NCBI RefSeq assembly: GCF_001619985.1
Contig: NW_017264200.1
Location: forward strand, 1,178,001-1,242,000
Direction of reading: 5' to 3'
DNA from: Xylona heveae TC161
Taxonomy: Eukaryota; Ascomycota; Xylonomycetes; Xylonales; Xylonaceae
DNA length: 64,000 nucleotides
Shown: one piece after another, positions 34,672-45,454 of the stretch
How positions within the stretch are numbered: position 1 is the stretch's first letter
Layout of the letters: each line of letters opens with the position of its first letter
Translations under genes and position numbers: made by a program
Notes under the pieces: generated by a model
Seen by the model: only the letters and a program-made list of their open reading frames with translations
Told to the model about the DNA's origin: nothing
Database searches by the model: none

Positions 34672-35995
34672 TTACTCGTCCTCTGTCAAGTCAACTACCT
34701 TGCGCCGTTTTCTCATAGGTCCACCTTCTGCAGGTTGGATTTCGGGGAGTCTGCGATTATATGGCTCGGCTTTGATTTCGGTTTCTTCCTTCTTAACTTG
34801 TTTCCGCAGGACTTCGTTTTCAGCCTGTGAGGTGGGCGAAATGCTGCGCGTTAGCGTGCTGTTTGTTGGGGTATTGCGGAGAGTCAAAATAAATGAGGCC
34901 CAGAAGAGGGGGAGGTGATTAGGGGAGAAGGACTGAAGTAGGACGGGTGAAGTACCTGGAGCCTTGTAAGTGCGGCTTGCATCTCCTCTTGGGTCATGGG
35001 AGCTTGGGTACTGTTTTCAATTGTAGGGCGATCTTCCGGCTCTTGTGGAATTTCTGGCGGGGGAGTCATCTTCAGGATTCCTAGCACGTCTAGGCAGACT
35101 AGTGGCCGATTAGTGAATGCTTGAAGAGATCCAAAATGATTGGGGAAAAAATGTCCCATTTTTTGAAGGGAAAGAGAGTGGGCTGTTTACATCTTGAGCG
35201 GTAACGGAAATTGAATGTCAGCGGCTTGCCATGAATATTCGATAGCGGACTGTGTATCCATTCCCCAAACGGAGTGGAGGGAACCTCGTTGCAAAGCCTG
35301 AAAAGCTCCTGTGAGCAATTGTCTTCAAAATGACATGGGTCCCAAGAAATACTTCACTGAATGAGAAATATGTGCATCCTTTAGCAATTCCTTTGGGCCC
35401 TTTGTCAAAGCAGAACCTTTTTTTGGCGCCCCAAGCTCGGCGCGTCCAAGATAATGCAGTTCCTTCAGGCGTATAATTTGGACTTGGATCAATCCCATTT
35501 TCGCAGCCGTTTTAGCCAGCTCAGCTGAACCAATATCCAAGCTTTCATCTGTGAACAAGAAATATTCCATGTTTTCTTAGCTGAAGTGAACTTTGAATAC
35601 GCCAAAGATTAGAAGAAGAATGACTTACCGATTGCAATCGAACTGAAACTAAAGTTTGTTTTTGAAAACCCGTTGGGCTGTCTGAATTTCATTTTATTTA
35701 TTACCCGAACAAAAGGCAACTCTCCAAGACTCTTCTTGTCATGATACCAGGAGTGGCTAAGAAGAGAACCACCGTCTAATCTCAATATGATCCGGAGCGC
35801 CTTCGCACCATGCCACCTGAATTTTGGATCTATCCTAATCTCAACCTCAAACTTTGCGTCCGTTTGCGCCTCAATGTACTTCTCAACCGTCGTTTCCGAA
35901 GACTTGAAGTGCTCGTTTGGTGTGTCGTATTCAGGAAGGTACGTGTCATTGCTTGTTAGCTTAATCCTTACTTCGACGTGCTCGAGAATGGCCAT
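34672..35995 (-). CDS. DUF7918-type fungal protein, 321 aa
   Basis: A fungal protein family of unknown function. Five exons: 35995-35629, 35548-35353, 35297-35191, 35098-34956 and 34824-34672 (367+196+107+143+153 nt). The N-terminal domain begins MAILEHVEVRIKL, with YLPEYDTPNE, TVEKYIEAQTDAKFEVEIRI and a β-rich core. A middle block reads GKPLTFNFRYRSR. The C-terminal part is a short coiled coil (MTQEEMQAALTRLQAENEVL) and a basic segment (MRKRRKVVDLTEDE), suggesting a nuclear protein. The junction after SHSVK has two possible solutions; the donor at 35351-35352 with the acceptor at 35298-35299 gives SHSVKLCNE and is preferred. No catalytic motif is visible. Confidence 0.75.
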
Positions 35996-36751
35996 TGTAT
36001 GAAGCGACCTTGATCAAGGTTCTTTTGGATATGAGTGCTGCAGTGAAATTTGGTGCAGGAAAATGAAATGGTCGAGGAAGGCGGAGGACTCTTGCACTCG
36101 GAAACCAGGACGTAGGAGAAACCTCACTGCTGTGGGACCAGGAGACTAATGATTCAATAAAGTCTGTGTGATGTTAAAGTGAGAAAGAGAGCAAAGAGAA
36201 GCTCGAAGATTTTATGCCAGACAGCAATCTAAGTCGATAGGTGAGCCTGTGAGATGAGACTCAAAGAGATGGCAGTGGAAATTGACGGCGCGTGATGCAA
36301 CAATGGAATCACTCGTGGCAAGCATAATACTTTCTTTCTGCCAGAAAAAGGGCACTGAATTAAGCGCATCCAATTGAAAGCCAGAAATTCACTGAGCATT
36401 TTGCCCATGGCCAATCCCCAGTCTCTCAAAAAAACATGGGTCTCTTGCTGTTCGAGAAAAACACGATCAGCATAAGTTCCAAGCCATAACATGTGACAAT
36501 GCAAAGCCATTATATACGTCACGAATGTATTTCAAGCAGAGACGGTCTGACATCAAAACAGGGGAATATTGACAATATTGTATGTTGTTTGGATGTCGTC
36601 GGTGGTTACATGACCGCCATATCACGCTAATGTGTACCGACCGATTGCTACGTGTCGATATCCAAAATTTCCATTAAACCTCCATCGACAACGAACCATT
36701 CCGCCAACCGCGACTCTCAAAACTCCAAATTTACACTTCCTCGACATCATC
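35996..36751. promoter_or_regulatory. Divergent promoter region, DUF7918 gene / DUF2011 gene
   Basis: 756 bp between divergent ATGs. Open frames on the minus strand at about 36,229-36,810 are short and unlike any family. No particular control element was recognised. Confidence 0.4.
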
Positions 36752-37872
36752 ATGTTCGAGGTTCCTGAAGCCAAGCGGTAAGTCTGAACCCTCCGCTTTT
36801 CAGCTCCCAAAATCCCACAGCTAAATCACAGTCTAAACAGTGTCCGCCGCGAGGATCTTTACTCCGGCACACCTACCCCGTCTCCACCAGCTTCACCTAC
36901 ACTCGCAAGCCTTCTACAATCGCAACTGGAAGAGAAATTCAGCTATGAGGCTCTTAATCATCCCACCGACGTCAAGCCTTCCACTTCTACAAAACCGAAC
37001 GCCAGCAGGACGGATAAAGTACTGAAGGAACAAGACCACGACGACACCCACGACGCAGCTGTGGATGCAGCTCAGGATGGCCAGGATGGCCAGGATGTTC
37101 AGGACGATGACGACGAAGAGGCCGCTTTCGCATTTCGTCTGTTCTCCAATACCTCTGCGACACCAAAGGTGAAGATTCGATCACCGTCACCTGCTCCGGC
37201 GGGCAGCGGAGGGTTCGTCACTCCCGGTCGACCAGACAGTTATTATTTCTCGCAAAAAGCAACTGGAGAGCCCAAGGACCAATTTCAATTTGCGGCTGTA
37301 AGCGGAGAGGATATTCTCAAAGCTAGTAAACAGAGTTGTGTAAGTTGTGCTCTTCCCTCCTTTTGCACCTTGCGCTTCCGCACGCAATATGCTGCTATCA
37401 TTTATCTCCACTGATCTGGGAACTTTTACTAACTCTCCTCATAAAATAATAGCCAGGATCGTTCATGCCATGGCGCGTCGTCACAATCCACGTGCAACCT
37501 CAGCGACGATCCAAAACCGACCCTGCGGACCCTTCAAAAGCAGAAGTCGTATTGGAAGCCACAAAAGAGAATACTACAAAATCCAAGACGAAACCGAACA
37601 AGAAGCGCCGGATCATCATACGTCAGCGGCAAGCAAAGAAGAAGGAATTAAAGGAAAAGGCCTTGGCTTCACAGGCGGAAAAGGAAGCCGCGGAAAAAGA
37701 AAAGCGCATGAGAAGGAATCGCGAGAAGAAGATTAAACGGCGAGAAAAAGAGAGAGCGAAGAAGGCCGAGGCGGTATCTACAATGCCTGCTGACCAAGAA
37801 GACGCCCAAGCCGAGAGTCCATCGTCAAGCCCTGAGGCTGAGGGCGAGGACGTCAATATGGAAGAGAATTAG
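36752..37872 (+). CDS. DUF2011-family protein, 314 aa
   Basis: Fungal protein of unknown function. Exons 36752-36777, 36841-37339 and 37453-37872 (26+499+420 nt). The first exon is 26 nt; joined, the protein begins MFEVPEAKRVRREDLYSGTP, the family's characteristic start. Residues of about 95-110 repeat DGQDGQDVQDDDD before the conserved FAFRLFSN block. SYYFSQKATGEPKDQF and then PGSFMPWRVVTIHV follow. From about residue 215 the protein is a highly charged Lys/Glu/Arg helix (KKKELKEKALASQAEKEAAE) with strong basic clusters (KKRRIIIRQRQAKKK), and it ends in an acidic tail. The composition suggests a nuclear or nucleolar protein, possibly RNA-related, but this is inference only. Confidence 0.82.
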
Positions 37873-38238
37873 CGGCTTGGTACACTTGGGTCCTTGTATA
37901 GAATTACCGGTTAAGGCTTCTTTAAGGAATAATAAGATACCCTTTTTTCAATAATATATGATTTCAGACGAAATGATTTTGGACCAACTCATCATAGTGT
38001 GGATTAAGTAAAGTGGCTATTAGGACAACACCTAGCTGGGGAAAAAAAGGTAACACCATGACTGAATAACGAATCCCTTGAGACTAGTAATACTTCCAAA
38101 AGTATATAATCATCTAATGAGCAGAGCGCCAGAGTAATGCAATTATTCAAACGCGAATGCCAAATGACCAGAGAACACACATTAAACAAGAATAACAAAA
38201 ATGAGCACAATACCATATCTAGAATACAGGCAACGGGA
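37873..38238. other. Convergent intergenic, DUF2011 gene / NEO1
   Basis: 366 bp with both 3' UTRs. AT-rich; nothing else seen. Confidence 0.5.
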
Positions 38239-41200
38239 TCAAAGACCACGAACTTTGCGATAACTGGGCGGCTTCAGTTTCCTGCGCAAGAGTTTCGCAG
38301 AATACGGCGGAACAAGAGAGATTGCCAGTATGGCAAGCACGCGCCAGAGAAAGCTTAGAGAGACAACATATCCGAGATCGAAATAGCCTCCGAGGAAAGG
38401 GATGCTACCGAAAAAGATCAATGCGGTGCCAAGCAGCGAGAAGATCATGACAGGATGCCAGGTGGTGATTTCCATGGCGACCATGATGAGTTCGTTGATG
38501 ACGAGCACGGTGAAACTGACTGCGACCATGCGGGGCCCGTCAATGTCGACGAAAAGCTCTGAGAGGCCCTGGATTATGCTTCCCTGGTAAATGGACACAA
38601 AGACCCAGATGAAAAAGGTGCGGTAGCTGAGCGATCGTCCCTCTGTGAGTTCCTTGTAGAGCTCTGGATAAAGATTCGCGAGGTCTTCGTCGACATCCTT
38701 GTCGAGAACGAGAGAAAAGACGGGTGCCATGGTGTAGACTGTGGCGTAGCCCACGAGAAGCCAGTCCTATTATGAATGATATGTTAACATGTGGATCATA
38801 AGGAGGGGAGGAAAGAGTGGGGTAGGTGAAGTGGCTTACTCTGTAGAGGGCATTAGGTTCGAACTTGCTCGCGATGCTAAACATTGTTTGGCACACGCTG
38901 ATGATGAGACCACGATGAATGACAAACTGTGCGAGCTTGGCACTTCGTTTGTAGCTATTGCGTCCGTGCCAGACGAGTAATTTCGTAAGATGGCAAAATT
39001 GCTCAATAGAAAAGTCAGCTGCCAGACTGGCCTGGCGGCCTTCTTTGCCCACGATACCAACGCCAACGTCAGCTGCTTGAATCATCGAGACATCGTTACC
39101 GCCATCGCCGATACAGCATGTACGCTTCTTGGTATGTTGTCGTATTAGCTTCGCAACGTCGGCTTTCTGAGTAGGCGAGCAGCGGCATGCGATGACAGCA
39201 GGCAAGCGCACGGCTACCGAGATGAAAGAATCCCGGAAATGAGTGAGCATCAAAGCGAGGGAATCCCCGTCAATAAGGAGGCAGGCATCGGACTTGTTGC
39301 GAAGAAAGTCCAGTGAGTCTTGTGCTCGATCTTTGCTTTTGACTGGAGAGCTGGTTAGAAAGGAACAGATAGTATTCGGAGGGAGAAGAGGGGGGAACCA
39401 GGCTTACGTTTTGCAATGGTGTGCACATACTGGCCACGAGCCACCAGTTTAGCACTAACAGCGACACAGCGAGCAGTCTCAACTTTATCTCCTGTCAGCA
39501 TCCAGATTTTGATTCCAGCATTGCGCAGGAGCTCAAGGGACGGCTTGACGTCCCGCTGCAGCTTATCTTCAACACCGGTTACTCCCAGTAACTCCAGATC
39601 GCGCTCGAGGAAGTCTCGAATAATTTTAGCCATAGCAGCGTCACGGCCTTGTAGTTGCAGTGATGCCTGGGCAAAACTTGTCGAGAACTCCTTGTACTGC
39701 TGCCACGATAGCTTCTTGCGGCCTACAACCAATGTACGAAGACCTTCCCGAGCCATATTCGATGTTTCTTCCTCCAACCAGTCATTGGCAGCAACGATTG
39801 AGCTCATTACTGTATCAGCACCTTTTTGATAAAACCAAATTTCACTATCATCGCCGGCAGGTTCAGAAAAGCTCTCCGAAGTTTGAGCGAATTGGACAAT
39901 GATACCCATGCGTTTCCCCTCAGAGGTGAATGGGAAGACATCAAGGATACGCGCACGAACGACGATGCGGCCAGTATCCACAGCTTGGAGCATGATGGAT
40001 TTCCGGTCGCGATGAACAAGGCGGAGACCAACTGCTTCAGTCCACTGTACAATGGCGATTTCATCAGGCGACGAAGCTTGGTATGCCGTGACGTTGCGGC
40101 CATCTACTTCCTCTGTGGTCGGTGTCACATTATGACAAAGGGCAAGTGCCAAAACCACATCTCGCACTCTGCAGCCAATTTCTCGGCGGGTACGGGTTGC
40201 GGAGGTGGTAGAAGACGCTAGATATGCGGAGGAAGGTGTAATGAGGGCTGAAGGCGCGTTATGTTCGGTTTGCTGCGGAAGGGAGAAGCCTTGTTTGACA
40301 TAGGATGTCACTTCATCCATTGCCTCATTTGCATAAGATACAGTTCCCACATGGATCTTTTTAAGCTCCATTTCTAGAATTCGAGTCAGATTATACTCCT
40401 TGAGGAAGACAAAATGTTTTACTCACCATTTTGTGTCAAAGTTCCGGTCTTGTCACTCAAGAGATACTCAACTCGTCCCAAGTCTTCGGGGATCGTGCTT
40501 GTCCTGACCACAGCCCCCGGTATACCCGGATCGCGTTCAATAAACCAAGCGTATACTGATTTTCCCATGTCGAGATTCACCCGAAGACTTATTGGGACGA
40601 TTGTGGAGAAGAGGATCAGGAAACGCATGACAGACACGTACCATTTGTGTCCATCAGGAGATTCAAACCCTTCAAGAGCGACAAGGATGATTGAGAGCGC
40701 AAGAGTAAGGAAGCAAAGAATTTTGGTGAGAGAATTGATCTCGTTCTCAAGCAGTCCAGTCTTTGAACGCGACGGCGAGGTGGAAAGGGCTTGCCGGGTT
40801 TCAGGGCCAGTATAGATGACTACTGCTAAAACCGTAGAGTTTGAAGCAAGCACAGTATTTGCCCATGCAGTGTTGTCTATACTCAGAGGCGCTGATTGGA
40901 TCCCAGGGCCCTGGCCATCGGCGACGTCGGTGGTGTCCGAGTTTTCGGGATTCCTTGTGCTGGTCGAGTTCTTGCGTTGAGTACCATCTGGAGCATACTC
41001 AATGGTACCCACAAATTCATTGACGGCCTTCTCTGGCTTGCCTGCTGTGATGTTCAATTTCAAAAATTCTTGAGGATCGAGTGCTTGCGTCAAAGGCGAG
41101 GCAAGCCTGAGTTTCCAGTCCGTCTCTCCGTCCAGTTGGTCGGTTCGAATAAAAGTCTCCCCAACGCCTTCAGCGTCGTCCTGAGAAGACGGCTTGTTTG

Positions 41201-42359
41201 CATTGTCAGATTGAATGGCGGGTTCATCGAGAGCGCCTTCCAGTAAATTTTCGGAATCGCGCCGCTCAGCTGGGCTTTCTTCCATAGAAGTCTTCACGGA
41301 TTCATTCATCATACTCTTGAGAATGACCACATCAGCTGGAACTCGCTGATCCTTACCAAGCTTAAGCACATCTCCAACTTTGAGATCGCGAGCACGCTTG
41401 ACAAGCTCGTGAACCGAAACAGACGTCTCGTCAGATCCAGAATGCCTTGATCCTTTCTTCTTTTTTAGGGTGCGCATCGAGCTATCAAAAATTGGCACCT
41501 GAAACCCAAGAACAGTATAGCCTTCTGAATTCGCCTCTGCATCTCTTCGTCGACGTGCAATATCGTCGAGTGCTTCTTTGCCCAATGTAATAGTCAAGAC
41601 GAACGCCAATGGTGCAATATATGTGGAAAGATATCCTATTCGTAGGGGCGGAATAATCTGAGATAAGGCAACCAGAAGAAAGTACATGTTGAAGAAGAAG
41701 GAAAACTCGTTATATAACGTGCGCGGGAGGAAGCTCCATGGTGTATATTTGGCATTCGAGACGGCGTTTGGTGGAAATCGTGACGTTTGCTGTTGACCAA
41801 CTGCAACTATCCTTGTCGAAGAAGGGTCATGCTCTTCGGGGGGCTCCTCTTCGACATACTGAGCTTCCCGTGGTGTAGTTGGTCTGGATGCGCTCGACAT
41901 GAAACTTGGAAGTCTTATTTTGGATCCTGCGTGGGATGGCGAACCGAGTCCAGCACGCTGCCTTCTTCGGCCCGATTTGGATAGAGGGAGAAGTGGTACA
42001 TCATCCTCAGTCGCCGTAAAGCTTGCCCCCGAGTCCCTTAAGTCTGTGCCATCGTCATCATTTATCAACCCCTCCGCTTCCTCGCTTCCACGTCGAGAGC
42101 TTGACTGGCCATAGCCCGCCTGGTACTCGTCTCCTCTTCTGCCGCGATTCGCGCGCAAGCTTCGGAGAGCGGTGCCCGCTTTCCTGGTGCCATTTTGTAG
42201 GTCCTCATCAAAGCGGTTTGCATGTACCGAAGAAGAAAGGTTTGGAGCAGTGGATGGTGCTTCTCTTAGCTCTCCAACCTCAAGATCTAGGTCAGAGTCA
42301 GACTCTTCGTGCGGAAAGCTGGAGTCCGTAGGTTGATAGTAGCCGCGTGTCGAGGGCAT
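38239..42359 (-). CDS. NEO1: P4-ATPase lipid flippase Neo1 (ATP9 type), 1309 aa
   Basis: Flippase of Golgi and endosomal membranes, needed for lipid asymmetry and COPI-dependent retrieval; acts without a Cdc50 partner in yeast. Exons 42359-40427, 40373-39408, 39342-38840 and 38766-38239 (1933+966+503+528 nt). Residues 1-205 are a hydrophilic N-terminal extension. The first family block is RFPPNAVSNAKYTPWSFLPR. The actuator motif is DGETDWKLR, and the phosphorylated Asp636 lies in DKTGTLTQN, right at the first intron. MLTGDKVETA and GDGGNDVSMIQAADVG complete the catalytic site. Transmembrane helices follow through VGYATVYTMAPVF to the last exon. The family's ATP9/Neo1 branch is indicated by NEFSFFFNMYFLLVALSQ. 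Insertions rich in Ser/Asp raise the length above yeast Neo1. Confidence 0.95.
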
Positions 42360-43002
42360 AGTTCGAATGAAAGTTGCTCGATCGAAAGTCTAAACCGACG
42401 TGATCGCGGATCCCGAAGGAAGGGTTTCAGGCAGTCAGGCTCGTAATATCATGACAGAACCGCGCATCGCCGGCCCTGGCGAATTGAGTATGGCTGGATT
42501 GAGAATGAAACGGTAGAGCCTGACTGTGACTGATCTGCTCTGTCGAAGTTCTGAGGCGTAGGCAGAGCAGATTTGAATGAGCGCAATGCAGATGGTCAAA
42601 TGGGATACTGTAGCTATTCGTTCACGTTGCAGCATCTCGGGCCTGTCGGACCCTTTTCCCCGGCATGTTGCTGCCTTGCCTTACGTAATCCCGCACTTTA
42701 GCTGCCGGACCCTTAAAAACTTCCGCGAGTATAGAGACAGAATGCTATGACTTCACCGTAACAATGCTCAATTTTTTCGCAAACAAAAGATATCCAATCT
42801 GATATAAGTAACTATTCTAGCTGTACAGTATCAGCTGCTCTCTGGCTCTTCCTAGGACCAGGGCAAAGTATTACGCTGTGCTACAGCAGGCTCAGAGGGA
42901 AGCATTGATCCTAAGCGAAAGTGGGAAATAATATAGCTCTCCTTCCCTTGAAGCCTCAGTAACGCGTCGCGTCTCCCCCACTACGCAACGCAAACGGGCG
43001 CG
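42360..43002. promoter_or_regulatory. Divergent promoter region, NEO1 / HUS1
   Basis: 643 bp between divergent ATGs. It contains an ACGCGT motif at 42962-42967 (within AACGCGTCGCG), an MluI cell-cycle-box core (ACGCGT), 36 bp before the HUS1 ATG. This element controls G1/S genes in yeasts, so it fits a checkpoint gene, though a 6-mer can arise by chance. No gene seen. Confidence 0.45.
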
Positions 43003-44612
43003 ATGCGCTTCAAGGCGTCAATTCACAACCTTATCAAATTGACCCGTAAGCATTTTGCCACAATGTGAATAGTCTCACTTCGAAGACTGATCTCCTTAAG
43101 GATTCGTTGCTTCATTGTCATCCCTTGGAAAAGTTGCTTGGGTTCGACTGAACGACGAGGAAGTTCGCTTTACCGTGATACCTGAACAGGGTACCCAAGT
43201 ATGGGCGTGAGTCTTCACCCGCATCAATCCTAACAAGCCTGGAAAGCTAATGAGGTTTCCAAAATAAACAGAGTTCTCTCAATTGTAAGGCCAACAAATA
43301 CCCTGTCCTTGATCGACACCCATCCAGTTGACTTACGTTCGTCCCGCTCAATTGTTATAGGACAGCATTTTTGAAACATACTCCATCCAGTCTGCCTCTC
43401 CGAACAACACTATCAATCTCGAAGTCCCTCTTCAGCCTCTACAAAAAGCACTACGCTCCGCTATATCCGCAGTCTCTACAAACATCCGCCTGACGAAGAA
43501 GAATGGCATTCCGTTGCTCTCCCTCACAATCGTTACGACTAGTTACAGCGGGAATCCAGCCGGGAACTTCAACACGCTACCATTACCTACTCAAAGCCAA
43601 GCTAATCCGACGTCCGATGCGGCGGGAAATACAAGCGCACCTAATGTTGGCGGGGAGCAAGATTTCGGTCTCGCCCCCGGAGATCCCTACCGCGAGCGGG
43701 AGATAACCATTATGCAGGACGTTCCCGTGCGTGTGCTCAGTGCTGCCACCGTGCAAGGTCTCCACGAGCCAAGGTGTCGGGAACCAGATGTACATATACT
43801 TCTTCCGCCGCTACTTCAGCTGAAGAGCATTTCGGATCATTTCACCAGACTTTCCTCGGCAACCATGAAATCCTCAGTATTAAATGGAGGGGCAAGTACC
43901 GCGTCGGCGATGCAAACAAGCGGACCTGGCCCAAAGCTGGAGCTCTCCGCAAATATGCATGGATGTCTAAGACTCAGTATTTCAACAGATGCCTTGAGCA
44001 TCTCTTCTGTATGGAGAGATTTGGCGAACCCTGATCTCGATCCATCGCAGTATGAAGGTGGTGAGGAAGGCCTCCGTCAGCATCCTACCGCAAGAATGAG
44101 GATGATGGGTGGAGATAGTGAAGAAAGCTGGGCAAAAGTACGCATTGACGGCAAGGACTGGAGTAGAGTCCTTTCCGTCGGAAGGATGGGAGGACGTGTC
44201 ATTGCTTGTAAGTAGGCTTTCTCGCTCGTTCACTTTCTTTTCCTTGCCTTTCCTTTTCCCATTTTACCCCGATTCTCCATATTGAAAACTTACCTACCAT
44301 TCTTCACTGCCCCCATGCTTACATACTTATTCTCTTGATAGGTTTCTGCCACAATCACGCCCTCATTCTTTACGTATACCTGCCCAACGAAGACGATCTC
44401 GCAGAAGAGTCCGTTCTAACTGTAGGTTATCCCTTCTGTTTCTTTCTCCCTTCTTCATGCTCGTTCCTTTGCTTCCCTTTTCCCTATTTGTTTTCTTCCC
44501 TTCTTTTCCAAAGGGTTTGGCCTCGGGCAGTGGTTGCAGTTAAACAAAGTTGCCTACGACAACTTGACTGATCCGATCGAAACAGTACTATATCAGCTCA
44601 TACAGCGTCTAA
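43003..44612 (+). CDS. HUS1: Checkpoint clamp subunit Hus1, 371 aa
   Basis: PCNA-like subunit of the 9-1-1 (Rad9-Rad1-Hus1) DNA damage clamp. Six exons: 43003-43045, 43101-43206, 43272-43284, 43361-44207, 44342-44421 and 44586-44612 (43+106+13+847+80+27 nt). The third exon is a 13-nt microexon. The protein starts [20 protein letters not shown], the usual Hus1 start. Further blocks are VWVRL-like [46 protein letters not shown] and the C-terminal [20 protein letters not shown] ending YYISSYSV. Residues of about 120-155 form a Gly/Asn/Pro-rich insertion in the first clamp domain, probably a loop. The last exon encodes only eight residues and is missed by any single-frame reading. Confidence 0.93.
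43272..43284 (+). other. 13-nt HUS1 microexon
   Basis: AG-flanked upstream and followed by GTAAGG, this exon carries GC|A GTT CTC TCA ATT and restores frame between exons 2 and 4. It adds AVLSI to the first clamp domain. Confidence 0.75.
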
Positions 44613-45454
44613 TGAGCCCGCCAATCTACGCATATCCATGCAATAACACACTCCCAACACCGAAACCACCTTGAGGCTCGGGGCGATCCATTCGCGTGGA
44701 AGAAACTCCGTTGCGTCAAAGAGCAGGCTCCATGAAACAAGCAGCCTAGTTTCTTCAAACGATGATTGTCCCTTTTCTCGTAACAGTGACAAGGCTCGAC
44801 TAGCATACGCACTCCGCTCGGTGCTACGAGACCCCTCGCGACGGCTCATGCTAGAGCTTAAATGAAACGCTCCTCGGGTGCTCATGAATGCTGGCTAATC
44901 TCGACCAGCTATACAACGCGCTCCGTCCTCGATGCAACGCGTCTGCTGGGACCCAGGATCAGCGATTGATCACGGTCAGATATTCCAAAGAAGCCTTATA
45001 CAAAGAAGACATGTGCTTCAGATATTTAGACCTGCTGCTTCTTTCCAGATATATGATTTCCATGTGGCACTTCTACTGTCAAACGGACACAAATTTATGG
45101 ACGATATATCAATTATGTCAAATTACGAATTATCATTGTATATATATTTCCCACTCGTATATAATTCACCAATATATACCTAAATAGCCAGATGTAGGAA
45201 CCCTCACATCGGCCATTCAAAAAAACCCTTGCCCTGTCACGTTATGACGTATAAACATTGGCACATGGAGACAAAAAGACAAACTTTCTGTCCTGTCCAG
45301 GTCGTCCGCTAACAATTAAAAGATGATTAAGAAAAGAAAAAAAGAGAATAAAATGAAATGAAATAAGAAAAGTAAGAGCAAATCGAATGCGAAAATGAAG
45401 ACTAAAACGTCCGAGGATGAGTTTTACGGTCGACTGATGTTGAAGGATAGAAGC
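44613..45454. other. Convergent intergenic, HUS1 / SEC16
   Basis: 842 bp. Several open frames of 60-99 codons on both strands overlap each other at about 44,600-45,190 and none shows family resemblance. The part near SEC16 (45,300-45,400) is A-rich on the plus strand, as expected for a 3' flank. Confidence 0.4.

Noticed and set aside
44598-45187. Overlapping 60-99 codon frames on both strands between HUS1 and SEC16
   Set aside because: They overlap each other, include the last HUS1 exon and show no conserved motif.
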